Of a stretch of 64,000 nt of DNA, positions 1-13,900 are shown one piece after another (the stretch's first letter is position 1; each line of letters starts with the position of its first letter). A model generated the notes under the pieces. The model saw nothing but the letters and a program-made list of their open reading frames with translations, was not told where the DNA came from and did no database searches. A program made the translations under genes and the position numbers. This stretch comes from Theocolax elegans (lineage: Eukaryota > Arthropoda > Insecta > Hymenoptera > Cerocephalidae): NCBI GenBank assembly GCA_026168455.1, contig CM047426.1, positions 5,015,501 through 5,079,500 on the forward strand, written 5' to 3'.

Positions 1-3000
1 TAGTCGTATATATAATGTATATATATATCTGATGTATTAAAGCGATAAGACCACGTATATATAAATTCGCGCTAATCAGAGGAGATATACACCGTCGAGT
101 TTCCATATATCTCGATAAAAATCGAAATTTTAATACCACCAAAGTTTTCTCTAATATATATAGAACTTCCTCGTCGAGTGAGATGCCTTCGAAAATTTAC
201 GTATATTGGACTTTTGGTTAGAAAGTTGTAAATATGTGCTTAATTCGGGAGGAGGAGAAAATATGCATTGTGTGTAGCTTAATATACATATGGTGTACTT
301 TCTATATATCCGTGTAGACTCATCGGATATATATGTTTTTGTTGTTGAAAATATTTTTATACAATATTAAATGTTAAACCTGTTGAGATATAGATGGAGA
401 TCCATCGATATGTTCCTAATTTCTTAATAGTTTTTTCTTGTATACCAACATAATGAATATGTGCACGAAGAAAAATATTTTTATTGTCTTACATATTTAG
501 TGGCGAATTTTTTTTTTATTTGTATACCCATAAGTATAAAATGTGAGAAAAAATTTATGAATCATAGTTTAATTATTTATTATTTATTAATGTAATTTAT
601 ATTTAATCCCGATGTAACCCAAGATGTATTTTATTTAATTCGTTATTAATATATATAAATAAATTGTTAATTAGAAAAAATTACGAATCGTAATTTAATT
701 ATTTACTCGCGTAACAATATAATTTTTATATATATTACTAATAAAGATCTATATTAAATCATTTATTAAAATGAAATTTTTAAAATTCTTTTATTCATGC
801 ATTATTAATTGTATTTTTATCAATTTAGTTTTTTCATTATTTATATACATCCGTAAGAGTAATTATTAATTTAAGAAAAAAATTCTAAGATTTATAATTT
901 AATTAGTAGATATATTTATCGATATTATATTAATTTTTATTCCCAATAGCCCGTAATGTAGTTGTATTTTATTAATGCTTTACTGATATATTTTAATTAA
1001 AATTTGTTTATTGTTTATTGATATATTATTTATTGTATTTTTTACCTATATCATCGTTTCCTTTATATATTTGATTCTCACATTATTTATTTTATTTTCA
1101 TTAATTATTTTTATATGTGACCGTAATTAAATTTATTTAAGGGAAAATTTATGAGTCTTAATTTAATTAATTAATGTTTTTATGGTATACCCGCATAAGA
1201 CGCACAAAAAAATTTACCGGACAGTGATTCATAAGGGTGACATTCTGGACACATGGATAACACATGTCAAAATTCGACAGGATACACACTTACACTTGTG
1301 TACGAGAAAGTCGAAAAAAAAGACAAAATTTCTTTGCTTGTGTATGTATATATAATCCTCACCGATCCGATTATACAGCCGCTAATAGTAGCTAAATGAG
1401 GTTGAAAAATACAACCTAGTTTTTCTTTCCACCTGGTGCTGCATAGTCACTGCATTGAAAAATCGATTGGATCGCGTTCTCCCGGTATACATTTTTCGCG
1501 CGCTTCTATATATATATATATATATACACACACAATAAAGAGCTTGATCAGCTGACGCCGGCAGAAAATTAAACGTCTCTCTGTTTTTCTTTTGGTGTAT
1601 CTTTGTTTTACACAATCGTGAAAAAGAATAACAATAAATTTGATGACTCGAGCGTGCTGTCGAGAAGTGTATCTATATAAATATTTTTCAATAATGTGTA
1701 TGTATAGGCAGATTTTTGTGTGCGTATAACGTTTTGAAAAAAAAAATCTGTGTGTTTAGCGTTTATTTCTATGTGGAAGATGTAACGTATAGTTTTTTTT
1801 ACAAATAGTTTTTTTCGTGATATTTTGTTGTTCGTACTTAGTATAAGAAAATAAAAATTTATAGTAGTAAGTGAATAATAAATGATGAGTGATAAATTAT
1901 TGAATTGAGAAAATACTTATATTTTTAGGGAAAAGAATCTACATTTTAATATTTCAAGCTTTTTTTTTTAATTGTAAAGTTCCATTTATAGAACAAAACT
2001 TTGTACACGCGTATTTACTATAATTTTATTATATCAATTTTTTTTTCATTTTTTAATTTTGCATTAAATCTCTGTGTTAGACTATTAGCGACATACTATG
2101 CACATAATTATTTTTTAATACATCATTAGTAAAAATTAAAAAATTAAAAAAATATATAACCAATATGTAATTATTCTCAGTATTTAATGTCCAAAAACTA
2201 GTTGAGGACTAACATCAAAATGGTTTATGGATATTAAGATCCAAAGAAATTTCAGATTCTAAGTTTCAAAATTTTTAGTTTCGAAAATCGATTTAAAATT
2301 ATATAATTTTAGTAAAAGAAATTCAAGCATTTTATGGTTCTTGACTACCCATTTTTAAAAACTTACTTCTTCTCCTATCAAAAAATGATTTTGATTTCTA
2401 TTATGTCGATTCATTACAAAAATTTCGGGACGCAAAGACGCACATAAATTACACATTTATTATAATACACAACTTTATTCATAATTTTACGAAGCTTATA
2501 ATATTGCAAATCTGGCAGACGAAACGTTGTGCACTTAAATAAATAAATTGGAATACAAAATTACAAGTATTATTTTTCAATTTCTTTCAGGACAGATGGG
2601 TTTTTCAGTTTAAATAAAAAAAATATTTTTAAGTTATATGCAACGTTTCATCAAGTATCATCACGATTTAAGTGGATTTATTTATTATTGACTCTCAATA
2701 ATCGAAAATTTATCAAATCAATAATGGAGAGTGAAAATTATAAAAACTGTTCTTACAACTGCTCAAAAAAAAAAAAACGTTTCTATACAACAATTTTCCT
2801 TGGTGATTACTACTACACACCCTCCACTAAAGGAAAAACCCGCAACATTATAATAATTAAAAAAATAAATATAAAATTGTTAATAGACAACGAGAAATTA
2901 AATGAATTAATTTGCGAATTTTTCATTTGTAACTATATATGTGCGTGGAAATCTACTTACGCAACGACGATAAAGATACAGATGATTACACACGCGATAT

Positions 3001-4750
3001 ATATACATGTATATATATATAGAGTAAAAGTTTTTACGGAAAACTTACGCGAACCGTCACCGTTACGTAAAACAATCCTACCGTGATATATAAAGCTCAT
3101 TGTTTTTTCGTCTACATATATTTATAATTAATGAAAAAAATAATATTTATATACTTACATATATATTGATATATGTATATGTATATATATATATATATGA
3201 TTATAAGTTAGGACGCACACGCCGATGACTTGATTTGAAGATCACGCGTCATTGTGCTGAAAGTTTCACCAAAAAAGAAAAAAAAAAGAAAGACATTTTT
3301 TACAAGCGATTTCGACACAGCGACGTTGGGATCTCCGTTAAATTAGAGATTATCGTTTTTCGAGCTTTACGAACCACGAACTCAATGGCATCTGTATATC
3401 AAAAGATAATGAAGGTATAGCAATCGCGGCACGCGCGGACACTTCAAAATAGACCGATCGCTTCTTGTTGTTTCTTTCCTTTTTTTTCTTTTCGTAACAA
3501 TTATTCTTGTGATAAAGTTATACATGATAATGTTAATACGTCGTTTTTGGTTACATCTCGGAAAATTGTAGCAGGTAAAAAAAATAATGAGTCGTATAAA
3601 TATTCGTCTTTTTTAACGATTATTAATAATTTTTAAATTATTATAAAATAAATAGTTGGACATTCTCTAATCTTTTTTAACGTAATTGATAAATTATAAT
3701 ATTATGGAAAATTATAATAATAATTAGTACACTTAATTAAATTATTTATGTGAAGATTACGTTTTTTTTACTATTTTTATACATTTTTAAATATATTCTA
3801 AAATTTTAAAAATTTTATTTTTAACTTTCTTATTTTATTTTAAGTATTTTTTTTAAATATAAATCGATCTCGATGCAGTGGTAATAACATTGTTGTGTAA
3901 AAATAAAATAATTTATATACACTTCACAAATTAAGTACAATTAACTATTCATATAAATTAATGAAAAAATTTTTAACCAATTTTTAATATATTTTTTTTA
4001 GGTAGTAGAAAAAATTATCTTACTTTTTCCCTAATTAATTGATTTAAAACCATCATAATAATATCATTACATAAAAAAAATCATTTAGTTAAATAAATGA
4101 TCATTTTTTACTATTTTTGGGTATTAAAAATATTTTAATAATCACACAAATTTTTATTCGAATTTTTTAAAATAAAAATGTTTAATATCGATCTTTATGA
4201 TCGCATAATTATCATATAAAATTCACACACTTTGCATATTACACATGATTAATTATTTATATAAACAGGTTAACATTTTTTTTGTTTCTAAACTTCAATA
4301 TTCAATTTTAATTTATAAATTTTGAATTTTTTTTTAATAATTGATTATTCACAACCATAACGACATCGTTACGTAAAATTATAATAATTCGTATATTTTG
4401 CATATCACATATCATTAACAACCGAGTCGCAAAAGATTTCTCGATTAAACGTATACCATAACTGCAATTAATTTTTCAAAGATTACACATAATCAACCAA
4501 AAGTTGTGTGTATATTGTAAGCTAATTATCATTTTTTTCGGATATCATGTATTTATTAACCGATATACGCGATATCAATAATGAATCGTATATATTTAAA
4601 TTTAGTATTTGAGGTTATACGATTACCGTTAAGTCACCGACCCACCTCGTAGTCCTTTATCACGCGTTACAAAAATTCAATTTTAGATACACTTGTATAG
4701 AAAAAATTAAATTAAAAAAAAAAGACTATGTAAATATAAAATCGGGAGTT
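1..4750. other. AT-rich intergenic DNA upstream of Mondo
   Basis: Only short random open frames, poly-A/T runs and TA microsatellites (about 1508-1527 and 3176-3198) are seen. Slightly GC-richer patches at 1200-1520 and 3200-3440 could be regulatory, but I recognise no gene in them. Confidence 0.5.
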
Positions 4751-4759
4751 CGTTCAACT

Positions 4760-4923
4760 CGTTTTCAGTAGACGAAGAAAAAAAAACTGCGTAGTTTTCG
4801 TATATTTACTTAACGATCCGATTATATCACACTTGGGTTACCGAATATTATAGTGCACGACATTATCGGCATTTTCTGGAGTGCGTGCGCGATAAAAACT
4901 CTTCGCATATTTTCCTTAAGATA
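4760..4923 (+). promoter_or_regulatory. candidate Mondo core promoter and 5' UTR
   Basis: GTTTTCAGTAGACG around 4762-4775 contains a TCAGT arthropod initiator. It is followed by about 150 bp of moderately GC-rich sequence leading to the proposed first ATG at 4924. No TATA box is clear. This is inference and depends on exon 1 being right. Confidence 0.25.
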
Positions 4924-4947
4924 ATGGATTTGGATAGAAGTGAGCAG
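4924..4947 (+). CDS. Mondo: Mondo exon 1 (proposed start codon exon, MDLDRSEQ)
   Basis: Exon 2 opens with an acceptor and has no start codon of its own at its edge, so an upstream coding exon is expected. Here ATG follows a purine-rich context (AAGATAATGG), runs eight open codons and meets a donor-like GTCAAT in phase 0, which joins exon 2 in frame. The donor is not ideal. If this is wrong, translation could begin at the Met in exon 2 (6463), losing 11 residues, or in another unseen exon. Confidence 0.4.
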
Positions 4948-7900
4948 GTCAATTTTTTTTTAAAGAAAGAGATGGATGTTAATATGTTACATTTTACGTA
5001 GTTGATGATAAAGATGATTTTCTTTTGTGTAAAAACTTTTAAATTGAGTAAAAAAATGGATTGAAATAACTATTTTGAACCTCGTTAATAAAAGTTTGAA
5101 TTTCTAATATTTGATTAATTTTTGTCTATCCCCTAGTATATAGGTTGAGAATCTTAAGGTTATGTAAAATTATTTTTTTTGTTATTAATCACAGACTTAC
5201 TGCTCTCATTTTTGGTCAAATAACCAATTTTCGACCCAATAAAAAGTTTCATAAATGCCTCGATTTCTGTTAAAGTCGAGTAAATTCTTTTAATTTAAAT
5301 GAACTAGGTTGTTAGATAAAAAGAAAATTTATCTTATTTTATAGTCATTATTGAAACAAGTCTGTGCGAATTGAGTTTAAATCGTACGCGTCTGATCTAA
5401 ACATATTTGATTATGTTAATTGATTTTAAATATACATTGATTTACACTTTACTTGCTATTTACTTTTTTAAATGTAATTCAAAAGAGAAATGTAGAAAAA
5501 AAAATTTTAAATATAAATTCGGGTTAAAAGATGTAGATCCTTAGACAAAAATCATTGCTATATTTTAACAAATATTTTTTTAACAAATTTTTTTTGCAAT
5601 GTATAACGCTCGATTTTATACCGAATCATTAAAGTTGAAAAATAATTTATCGTTAATTAATTTTTAATTAATAACTCGATTTCCTGCTAGAAATCATGAC
5701 GAATTTTAGATTAATATAAGTTATTTTGACGAATTAGATAATTAATCAGGTAATTTTTAGCAAACGAAATTAATTTTTAATTTTTTAATTTAATTCTCAG
5801 AGCTATATATATTTGACTAATGTTAAGCACTTTAACTAAAAATAGATAACTTTTATCTATTTTAGTTAATATAGTTATTTGTATACAAATTAATAATTTT
5901 GTTTGGTATTTTATTAAATCTTAATGTTTAATAATTAAAATGTATCAAGTAAGAATAATTTATAATAACTAAATAATTTTATCAACGTGCCAATTTTGAT
6001 TTATTTTTAGGTTAGGTTTGTTAACTTATTTGGTTATGAGAACTACACTTTAATTAGTGATAAAAATAATTTTTGTTAATTAGGAATACGTGTTATTTTT
6101 AAAAATATTCCATACCCCTTTACGTTTTTATTAATATATTACATCGTCTTACAATTAGAAAATTATTAGTCAATTTTCGATGAAATTTAGTTAAAAATTA
6201 GTTAATTAGTTAATTAGTTGCCAGCTATCCGAATTGGATATTTTATCTTAGCTTAAGTGAAATATTGTTTCTTTATTAAGCTTCCATAATAAATTTATAG
6301 AGTAATAAGCTAATTAATTTTCTGCTAGTATCCCGTACAAATTATTTCTCGTTTTACTCGACGACAATCCCTGTAGCTCACTGAAAATATTTTTTTCTTT
6401 TACTACAAGTTCTTAAAAATATAAAATTAAATATGTTATCTTGTCGTGTCCAGGTGTCGAGTATGCAGGCCGAGTTGATGTACCGTAAGACGACCGGTCC
6501 GATGACGACGTCAACACACCAGGAGGTTGGATTGCCTCAGCTAGGCCATCACCGACCGAAACAAGAACCCCGTGATTCACGTGAGACAATTCACTCGGGT
6601 CACTTTATGGTCTCGGATTTTGAAGCCGAAGCTCAAGACGACGAAGATGAGCTTGCGGTACCGGTACCCGACGAAGAAGCTGCTCGTCTCGCCATAATTG
6701 CACCGCCTGGCTTTTCCCTCGATCGGTTCGTCTCGAACTCATCGACTGACAAGAGTCCACAGCAACTCAGTATCGAGACTTCCCTTAACAAGCTCTTCCG
6801 ATGCATGTCGCTAGCATACAGGTGAGCTTGATATTTAAAAAATAAATATAAATTTTTACTTTGACATTTTTACAATCTTATGGGGATGTACCTCCATATC
6901 TTATACACATTTACTGACATTTATTGATATTACAATTTATATATTTTTCATAATATGTGAGCAAAGACACGTTCTTTGAAGTATCAAGTGCTTGGATAAT
7001 TTTAATACTGAGAGAATTAATAAGTAAATTAGAGAAATCAAATATAGTAAACTGTCGTACATGATGTAACAGCCTCCCCTGAGAATACAGGTCTAGTCAA
7101 GAACTACTTACTAGAAGTAAAGTTACATTACGAAAAATGAAAAATTTTGGCAAGTATGATACGATTATTTTAAAAGCTATGTTAATTAAATAATTTACAA
7201 GAAGGGATTTTACCCTTGAGGACAAAAATTTCGTTGCATCTTGGAAACTGTTTGTTTCATACACGCATGTGCAAAAATTCGTTTGAAATTCAATCTTATA
7301 GGTTGTTTGACGAAGATTACAAGTATAGAAAAGTGTAAAAAATATGCTTATGTTTAATTGCTGGTAACTCGGAAACAATAGAGGTACTCATGTTTAAATT
7401 TAGCAAAAAGTTGAGATCAAAGTAGATAGGAACTTAAGAAAAGTACAATATTTTAGTTGGTTAAAAGTTATTAAAGAATAAGAATTAGACGAAATTATTG
7501 CCTAAAAATACCCTACAATTTCAATAATAAATTTGGTAAAGATTTTGTTTAATTCTTATTCCATAACTTTTAACCAAATTGAGATTTGAGAGTTATCAAA
7601 GCGTATCTATTTCATGTCACAATAATTTTTTTGCTAAATTTCTGTTTTGATGTGGCAAAGTTGTATCATTGGCAATTACTAATAAAAAAAATGTCGAAGG
7701 GACAACTACTTTACTAGAAGTAAAGTAACATTACGAAAAATGAAAAATTTTGGCAACTATGGTACGATTATTTTAAAAGCTCTATTAATTAAATAATTTA
7801 CAAAAAGGGATTTTACCCTCGAGGTCTACGATTCTGTTGCAACTTTGGAAACAGTTTGTGTGGTACACACATATACGCAAATCCGTTTGAAATTCAATCT

Positions 7901-10900
7901 TATGGAATGTTTGACGAAGATTACATGCAGTTAAGGGGGTTCCATACTCAATTTTTGATGATTAATTAATAAAAAAGTAGAACAGTCTGTGAAGAAATAA
8001 GAGAAGAGGCGCCTTCGTTTATTGACAATCTAACTGTGTGCTGAATTTTAGATTTAAATATTATTGCGTTTTTGAGAAAAGTCTTACCAAAAATATCAAA
8101 TCTTTTCACCTCGTTGAGGTTAATAGAAAAGTGTAAAAAATATGCTTATGTTTAATTGCTGATAACTCGGAAACAATTAGAGGTACTCATGTTTAAATTT
8201 AGCAAAAAGTTGTAATCAAATAGATAGGACTTTAAAGAAAAAGTACAAATATTTTAGTTTGGTTAAAAGTTATTAAAAGAATAAGAATTAGACGAAATTA
8301 TTGCCTAAAAATACCCTACAATTTCAATAATAAATTTGGTAAAGATTTTGTTTAATTCTTATTCCATAACTTTTAACCAAATTGAGATTTGAGATTATCA
8401 AAGCGTATCTACTTTATGTCACAATAATTTTTTTGCTAAATTTCTGTTTTGATGTACCCAAGTTTTCAGTAATTAAACTGAAGCAGATATTTTTCTTTAT
8501 TTTTTCATTAACTGTATAATTTACGTCAAACAGCCTATGAAATTGAATTTCATATGAATTTTGTCATATTAGTGGACCATAAAAAACAGTTCTCAAATTT
8601 ACAACAAAATTTGTGACCCGGTGGAACCCCTCCTTATTAATAAAAAAAACTTTAATATCTTTTATGTAGGATCACTCCACCAATAAATGAACGAATAAAA
8701 CCAGTTAAAGAGCAGGTCCAGTGATATTTTATTTTGTTTAATTAAGAATAATTTGAATAATTAACCTTTTTTTTATTTAAGCAATTTTAATCTCCAATAA
8801 CAGAAGAGATTTAAAGAGATTTTTTACTATAACTAATCATTAACTAGAAGTAATTTTGGGCTTCAAGATTAAACGAACCACATAATTCCGTATCTAAAAA
8901 TCTGTAAAACATATTGTAACACATTTTTTACTACACAATCTTTATTCAGTGATGACTGTTCACATATTGGTGTAGTCCACCCTATACGCATTTTTTTACT
9001 AAAATATAAATTCTGAATCTTTCTCCTACACAGCAATATGTACGTGAGATTTTAAATTGCGCTCTATAATTTTTTTGCCCCGTTGACACATTGCATGAGT
9101 AAAATCTAGCAAAACGTTATTTTTTTTACTATGAATTATTTGTAATAACGCTTGCAGACAAATATCTATATAATCCATCGATCAAATTGTTTGCAAGAGT
9201 TTTATCTAATACGTCGTCATTAGCTCATATTTTATATCGTTCAGATTTTATAATCCAAATTTTTAAACAAGAAAAACGCGCGATCTCTATACGAACGTGT
9301 GTTAAATTGCACAACAATTAAATTGTTTATAATTTCTTTCTCGCGCTCCAAAAGTTTACCAAATTATAAATGAGTCCATTTTCAACTAATATATGTAACT
9401 TTCTGCCAATCAGACCGGCTTAAACTCCCTAAGTGCCCCCTTAAAGTGGAAAAATAATAATTTTTTCTCTTGATCTATCGCATGTAGATATAATTAAAAT
9501 TCGATATATGTACGATTCGATATTAAAAAGAGAATTAAACGTTCTACATTTTCTCTAATCGGCATTGAAAAGCCATACATTGATAGGATATCTTGATAAG
9601 TGTGGTTAATTGCTACTTTACTATTTCGTTATGTACATGATACATTTTATTGAAACTCTATATACGATAACATTAATTATACACCTTTTATTTTCTTGAT
9701 TTGTTTGCATAACATTGAAATTTATATACTAACGTTCACTTAAAAATTAAAAACACGGATTTCGTTAAGTCTTTCAAGGTTTTATCTGTAAGACTTTCAA
9801 ATCGAATGTTTAATACATTTTTTATATAAAAAAAGAATTTACTTTTACACCTTTTTTTTACTTTTTCGATATACTATAATTAAGATTAGGAAAAATGGGA
9901 ATTAACGGGACGTGATAACTAGATTACAGGGATCTACCTTAAAAAATGCATAAATTATGTCTGAAATAAAAAAGTAAATATTTCTACAAAATTTTAAAAT
10001 GATATCTAAGTGATATGGAAAAAGTTTATTGAGTGAATACCTAATATTTAGTTAATAATAAATCTTATAGATCTAACAATAGATTAACAATTTACAATTA
10101 CCCGAAAATCTCAAATAAAATAGAGATAAAAATATTTAAAAAAATATCATATTTTAAGCAAGTAGAAAAGATATACGTATAGAGATTTTATAAAAAAAGG
10201 AAGTTACAAAAAATAATGATTATTTTTAGAAAAAATATTATCCATCAGACCCTTTTGCTTTAAATAAAATATCTACATTTTTATATACCTAAATTGTTTA
10301 TATAATAATAATTCAATTTATAATAATGTATCATAATAATTAAACTAAATTTTTATATAATTTAAATATGAAATTTTTAAATATGAAACGAGCAGATGTC
10401 CCTGCAATTTGATTCTTATATGTTTCCAATATTCTGAAATTTTTAAAAACTTAATAATTTTAATAATAAATTATGCTTTAAAAAAAAAATCAAAAATATT
10501 TTTAAAATTATAATTATTATTGTTACATGTTAAAAATTAGACTACGGTGCATCGTACAAGTATTATTTTATCATTTACAACTATAAATTTTGCAGTATCG
10601 TTATTATTACGTAACAACATTTACAAACTGCCACAAAATAAATATTAAATAGTAAACAAGTTCGGTTATTTATAACTTTCAGACAGACGAGCTAAAAAAA
10701 TTTGTAACGTCTGATTTAGTTTTATCGGGAATTACATGCAACATTGTTATTGGGGAGATGTTGACCATAAAATTAATCAATCATTTTCATATGTTTTTAT
10801 GTAAAAAGGTAACCTTTTTTTTATTTTTTGTAGTTCTTTTCTATTGGACTCTTAAATTTTGTTAAACAACGTAAATGAATTTTCTCAGATTTCTCAATAA

Positions 10901-13900
10901 ATTGAAAAATAGTACTTTTATTTTTTTTAATTACAATTAATTATTTAAACATGATTTTTTGCTTTTATTTTATTTATATTTTACACACTTGTATGCATTA
11001 ATAAATCTTTCGATTACCCTTAGTTGTTTATTTTTCATCTAAAATTTATATCGCGTTATTTTCTTTTTAATAACAAAAACTTGGTATTTCTCAAACTATC
11101 TCTCTATCAGCTTCTTCCATACTTTCTACGTTATAGTTGTGATTGTTTTAGCTTTTTATTTCAAAATTTTATGTAGGATTTTTTATTGAAAAGGTAGATA
11201 CCCGCATTTTGAGTTCAATGACCCTTGATAAAATAAGTCGGGGTTAAAATTATTTATAATAAAATTTCTTATTTTTTATTTTTTAAACATATTGTAAGTA
11301 ACCTTAAAGTTTAACAAAAATTATTTAGTTGATGTATTTGTTTTTTTTATCAATTATGACACTTCACACTGTAATTTTTTTAGGTCATTATGCATCACTC
11401 ACCGCAGGATACATCTCAGGAACCAAATCGTCGAATAGCCTGGAATATTTTAACCGAAACAATTAAACATTTCCAAACCGTTGAACTGAATGCAATCATT
11501 TTTTTTCTTTGTAAAATTCAAGTGAACTAGACTCACGATTAATTGTTGCTGTAAAAATTTCAAGCTATTCGATGAAGTATTTCTTGAGGTATAACTAGCA
11601 GTAAGTGCATTGTGTAAAAAATATTATGGAACAGAGTCCAATTGATTAAATTAGCTAAAAAAATTTGATTATAATAAAGTTTCTTCAGAAATTTAGAAAT
11701 ATACTATTAATTATATTTCTAATAACTTATCGTTTTTTTATCCAGGTTCTAATATTCTCACCATGAGAAATTAAGTTTTCATTAGTGTACAAATTGTAAT
11801 GTTTTTCATATTAAGAAAATTTTGTTCGTTGTCAACAAACATTTCTCAGTTTGAAACAATTATCTTTTTTTTCACAAATTTTACGGTCAAACGAAAAGTT
11901 TACTTGCGCTATAATAATAAAAATTGAAACAAATGTACGCGAGCATGTATTGTGGTTTTAAATTGTAAAGGCGATGCTTCGGGATTGTTTACACTCTAAC
12001 GACGATCGTCACTGGTTCGCTTGATAAAAGCCAATTGAATTAATGAAAGTGAGGCCTTCTAGGTCCAGCCGCGCGGGCGCAAACAACACCACAATTAAAA
12101 GCAACCTCGCAACATCGCATAACATCGAGCTTGCAGGGCTTCTCTCTATACATACCCTTCTTCTTATTATTATTTTTTTTCAATTACATCTACAACGTAT
12201 GTGTGTATGCATAAACGAATGTTTTCTGACGAAAGATCAAATTAATCAATGATTTCGGTTCATTAATTTTCAATAAGATAGTTAATTTTGAAAAATTTAA
12301 AATTAAATCGAATCGAGAAGTATACTAAGTATACATTGATTACTATTATTTGTAATAATTTTTTATACTATGTAAAAACTTTATTATAATTGAAATTTAT
12401 TGTTTTTTTTATTTTTATCAGTGAATGCTAATGTTAAATTAGTTTTTCATAGTATTTAGTAATGAAATGACTAAGTGACGAAACAAAAAAAATAAAATAT
12501 TCTGATTATAAATATAGTTTATGATATATATCATATGAATTGCTGTAAAAATTTTGAATTTCCAAACACAAGTTTATTTTGTAACTTTTTCGTTTTTGAC
12601 TGCCAGTATTCCATTACATAAGACTGTGATAATTTTTAATGTAATATTCATCGCGAATATAAATAATATTATATGTAAAATTTGAATATACTTCTATACT
12701 ACTTACTTTTATAAATAATTCTGGTTTAATAAATAAAAAAAAATAAAAGAATATATATTTAAAAAATAGGTATACGAGTTATAATCCAAATATATATGAA
12801 TGGTAAGTATAATTTTACAGCAAATGTAATTTATTTGTTAATTTAAACTTTGTTACACAAAAGTCAATCATTTAATTATTCATAAATTTCTAAAAATTAA
12901 TGGCATGAGCGATAAAGAATTATCATATTTATGTATAAGATCCACAAATTATTTTTTTTGTATTATTCACATTCGTTTAGTTAAGAATCCAACTTTATTG
13001 CTTGGAGTAAATGGTGGTAATGTATATTTAACAGAACTAAAGCACAAACGTTGTTCGTTCTGAAACTAGAGCAATTTGAAGAAGTGTAACTTTATTGTTG
13101 TGGGTGTATAGGTATAATCTCGAGTTTATAATACATGTATAATTATAAATCATATTTTTATTACATTTGCATTGAAAAAGAAAGAGCAAGCAAATAGGCA
13201 TTTGTTAAAAGTAAGATATTTGTTTTAACAAAATAAATTACGGTGAAGTTTTTATTATGGAATGTAAGATTTTTTAAATACGAATTTATAATTTAATTTT
13301 TTGCAATAAGTTTATTTATGAGAAATTATAATGGATTTACACTTATTTATACTTACATTTACTTCGATCTGTGATTAGTTCAAAGATACGCAGAGAAATA
13401 GTTTGTTAAGTACAAAATTTGAATAAAATATCCCAAGAAATAATGTTGTAATTAATTAAATAAATATTTTAAAAACTAAACGGATTATTTAATAATTTCT
13501 CGATTTGAATAAATAAATATTCATTTAATGTAAATTAAAGTAAATAAATATTTATTTAAAAATACATAGTATATATATTTCGATTATTTTGTCTGAAGTA
13601 CGTAAAGAAATATTTTATTGAAACCTCTAAATTGTATTCAAAATTTGAAAATTTTTTGTAGAAATAAAAATTAATTAAATCATATATCAAGATTCATTTA
13701 AATTGTTTCTTTTCAATTAAATATTTTCTTAATATTTACAAAAGAATGTGATATTAACATCTCTAAATTTTACAAATATAAAATTCTGAAAAAAATTTGG
13801 GTATTTCGTTTAAAATATTTCTATGGACCTGCATCCAGGATTAAAAAAAATTAATTCTTTTGTTTATAAAAAAATATAAAATATGACCATTTTCTGAGTA

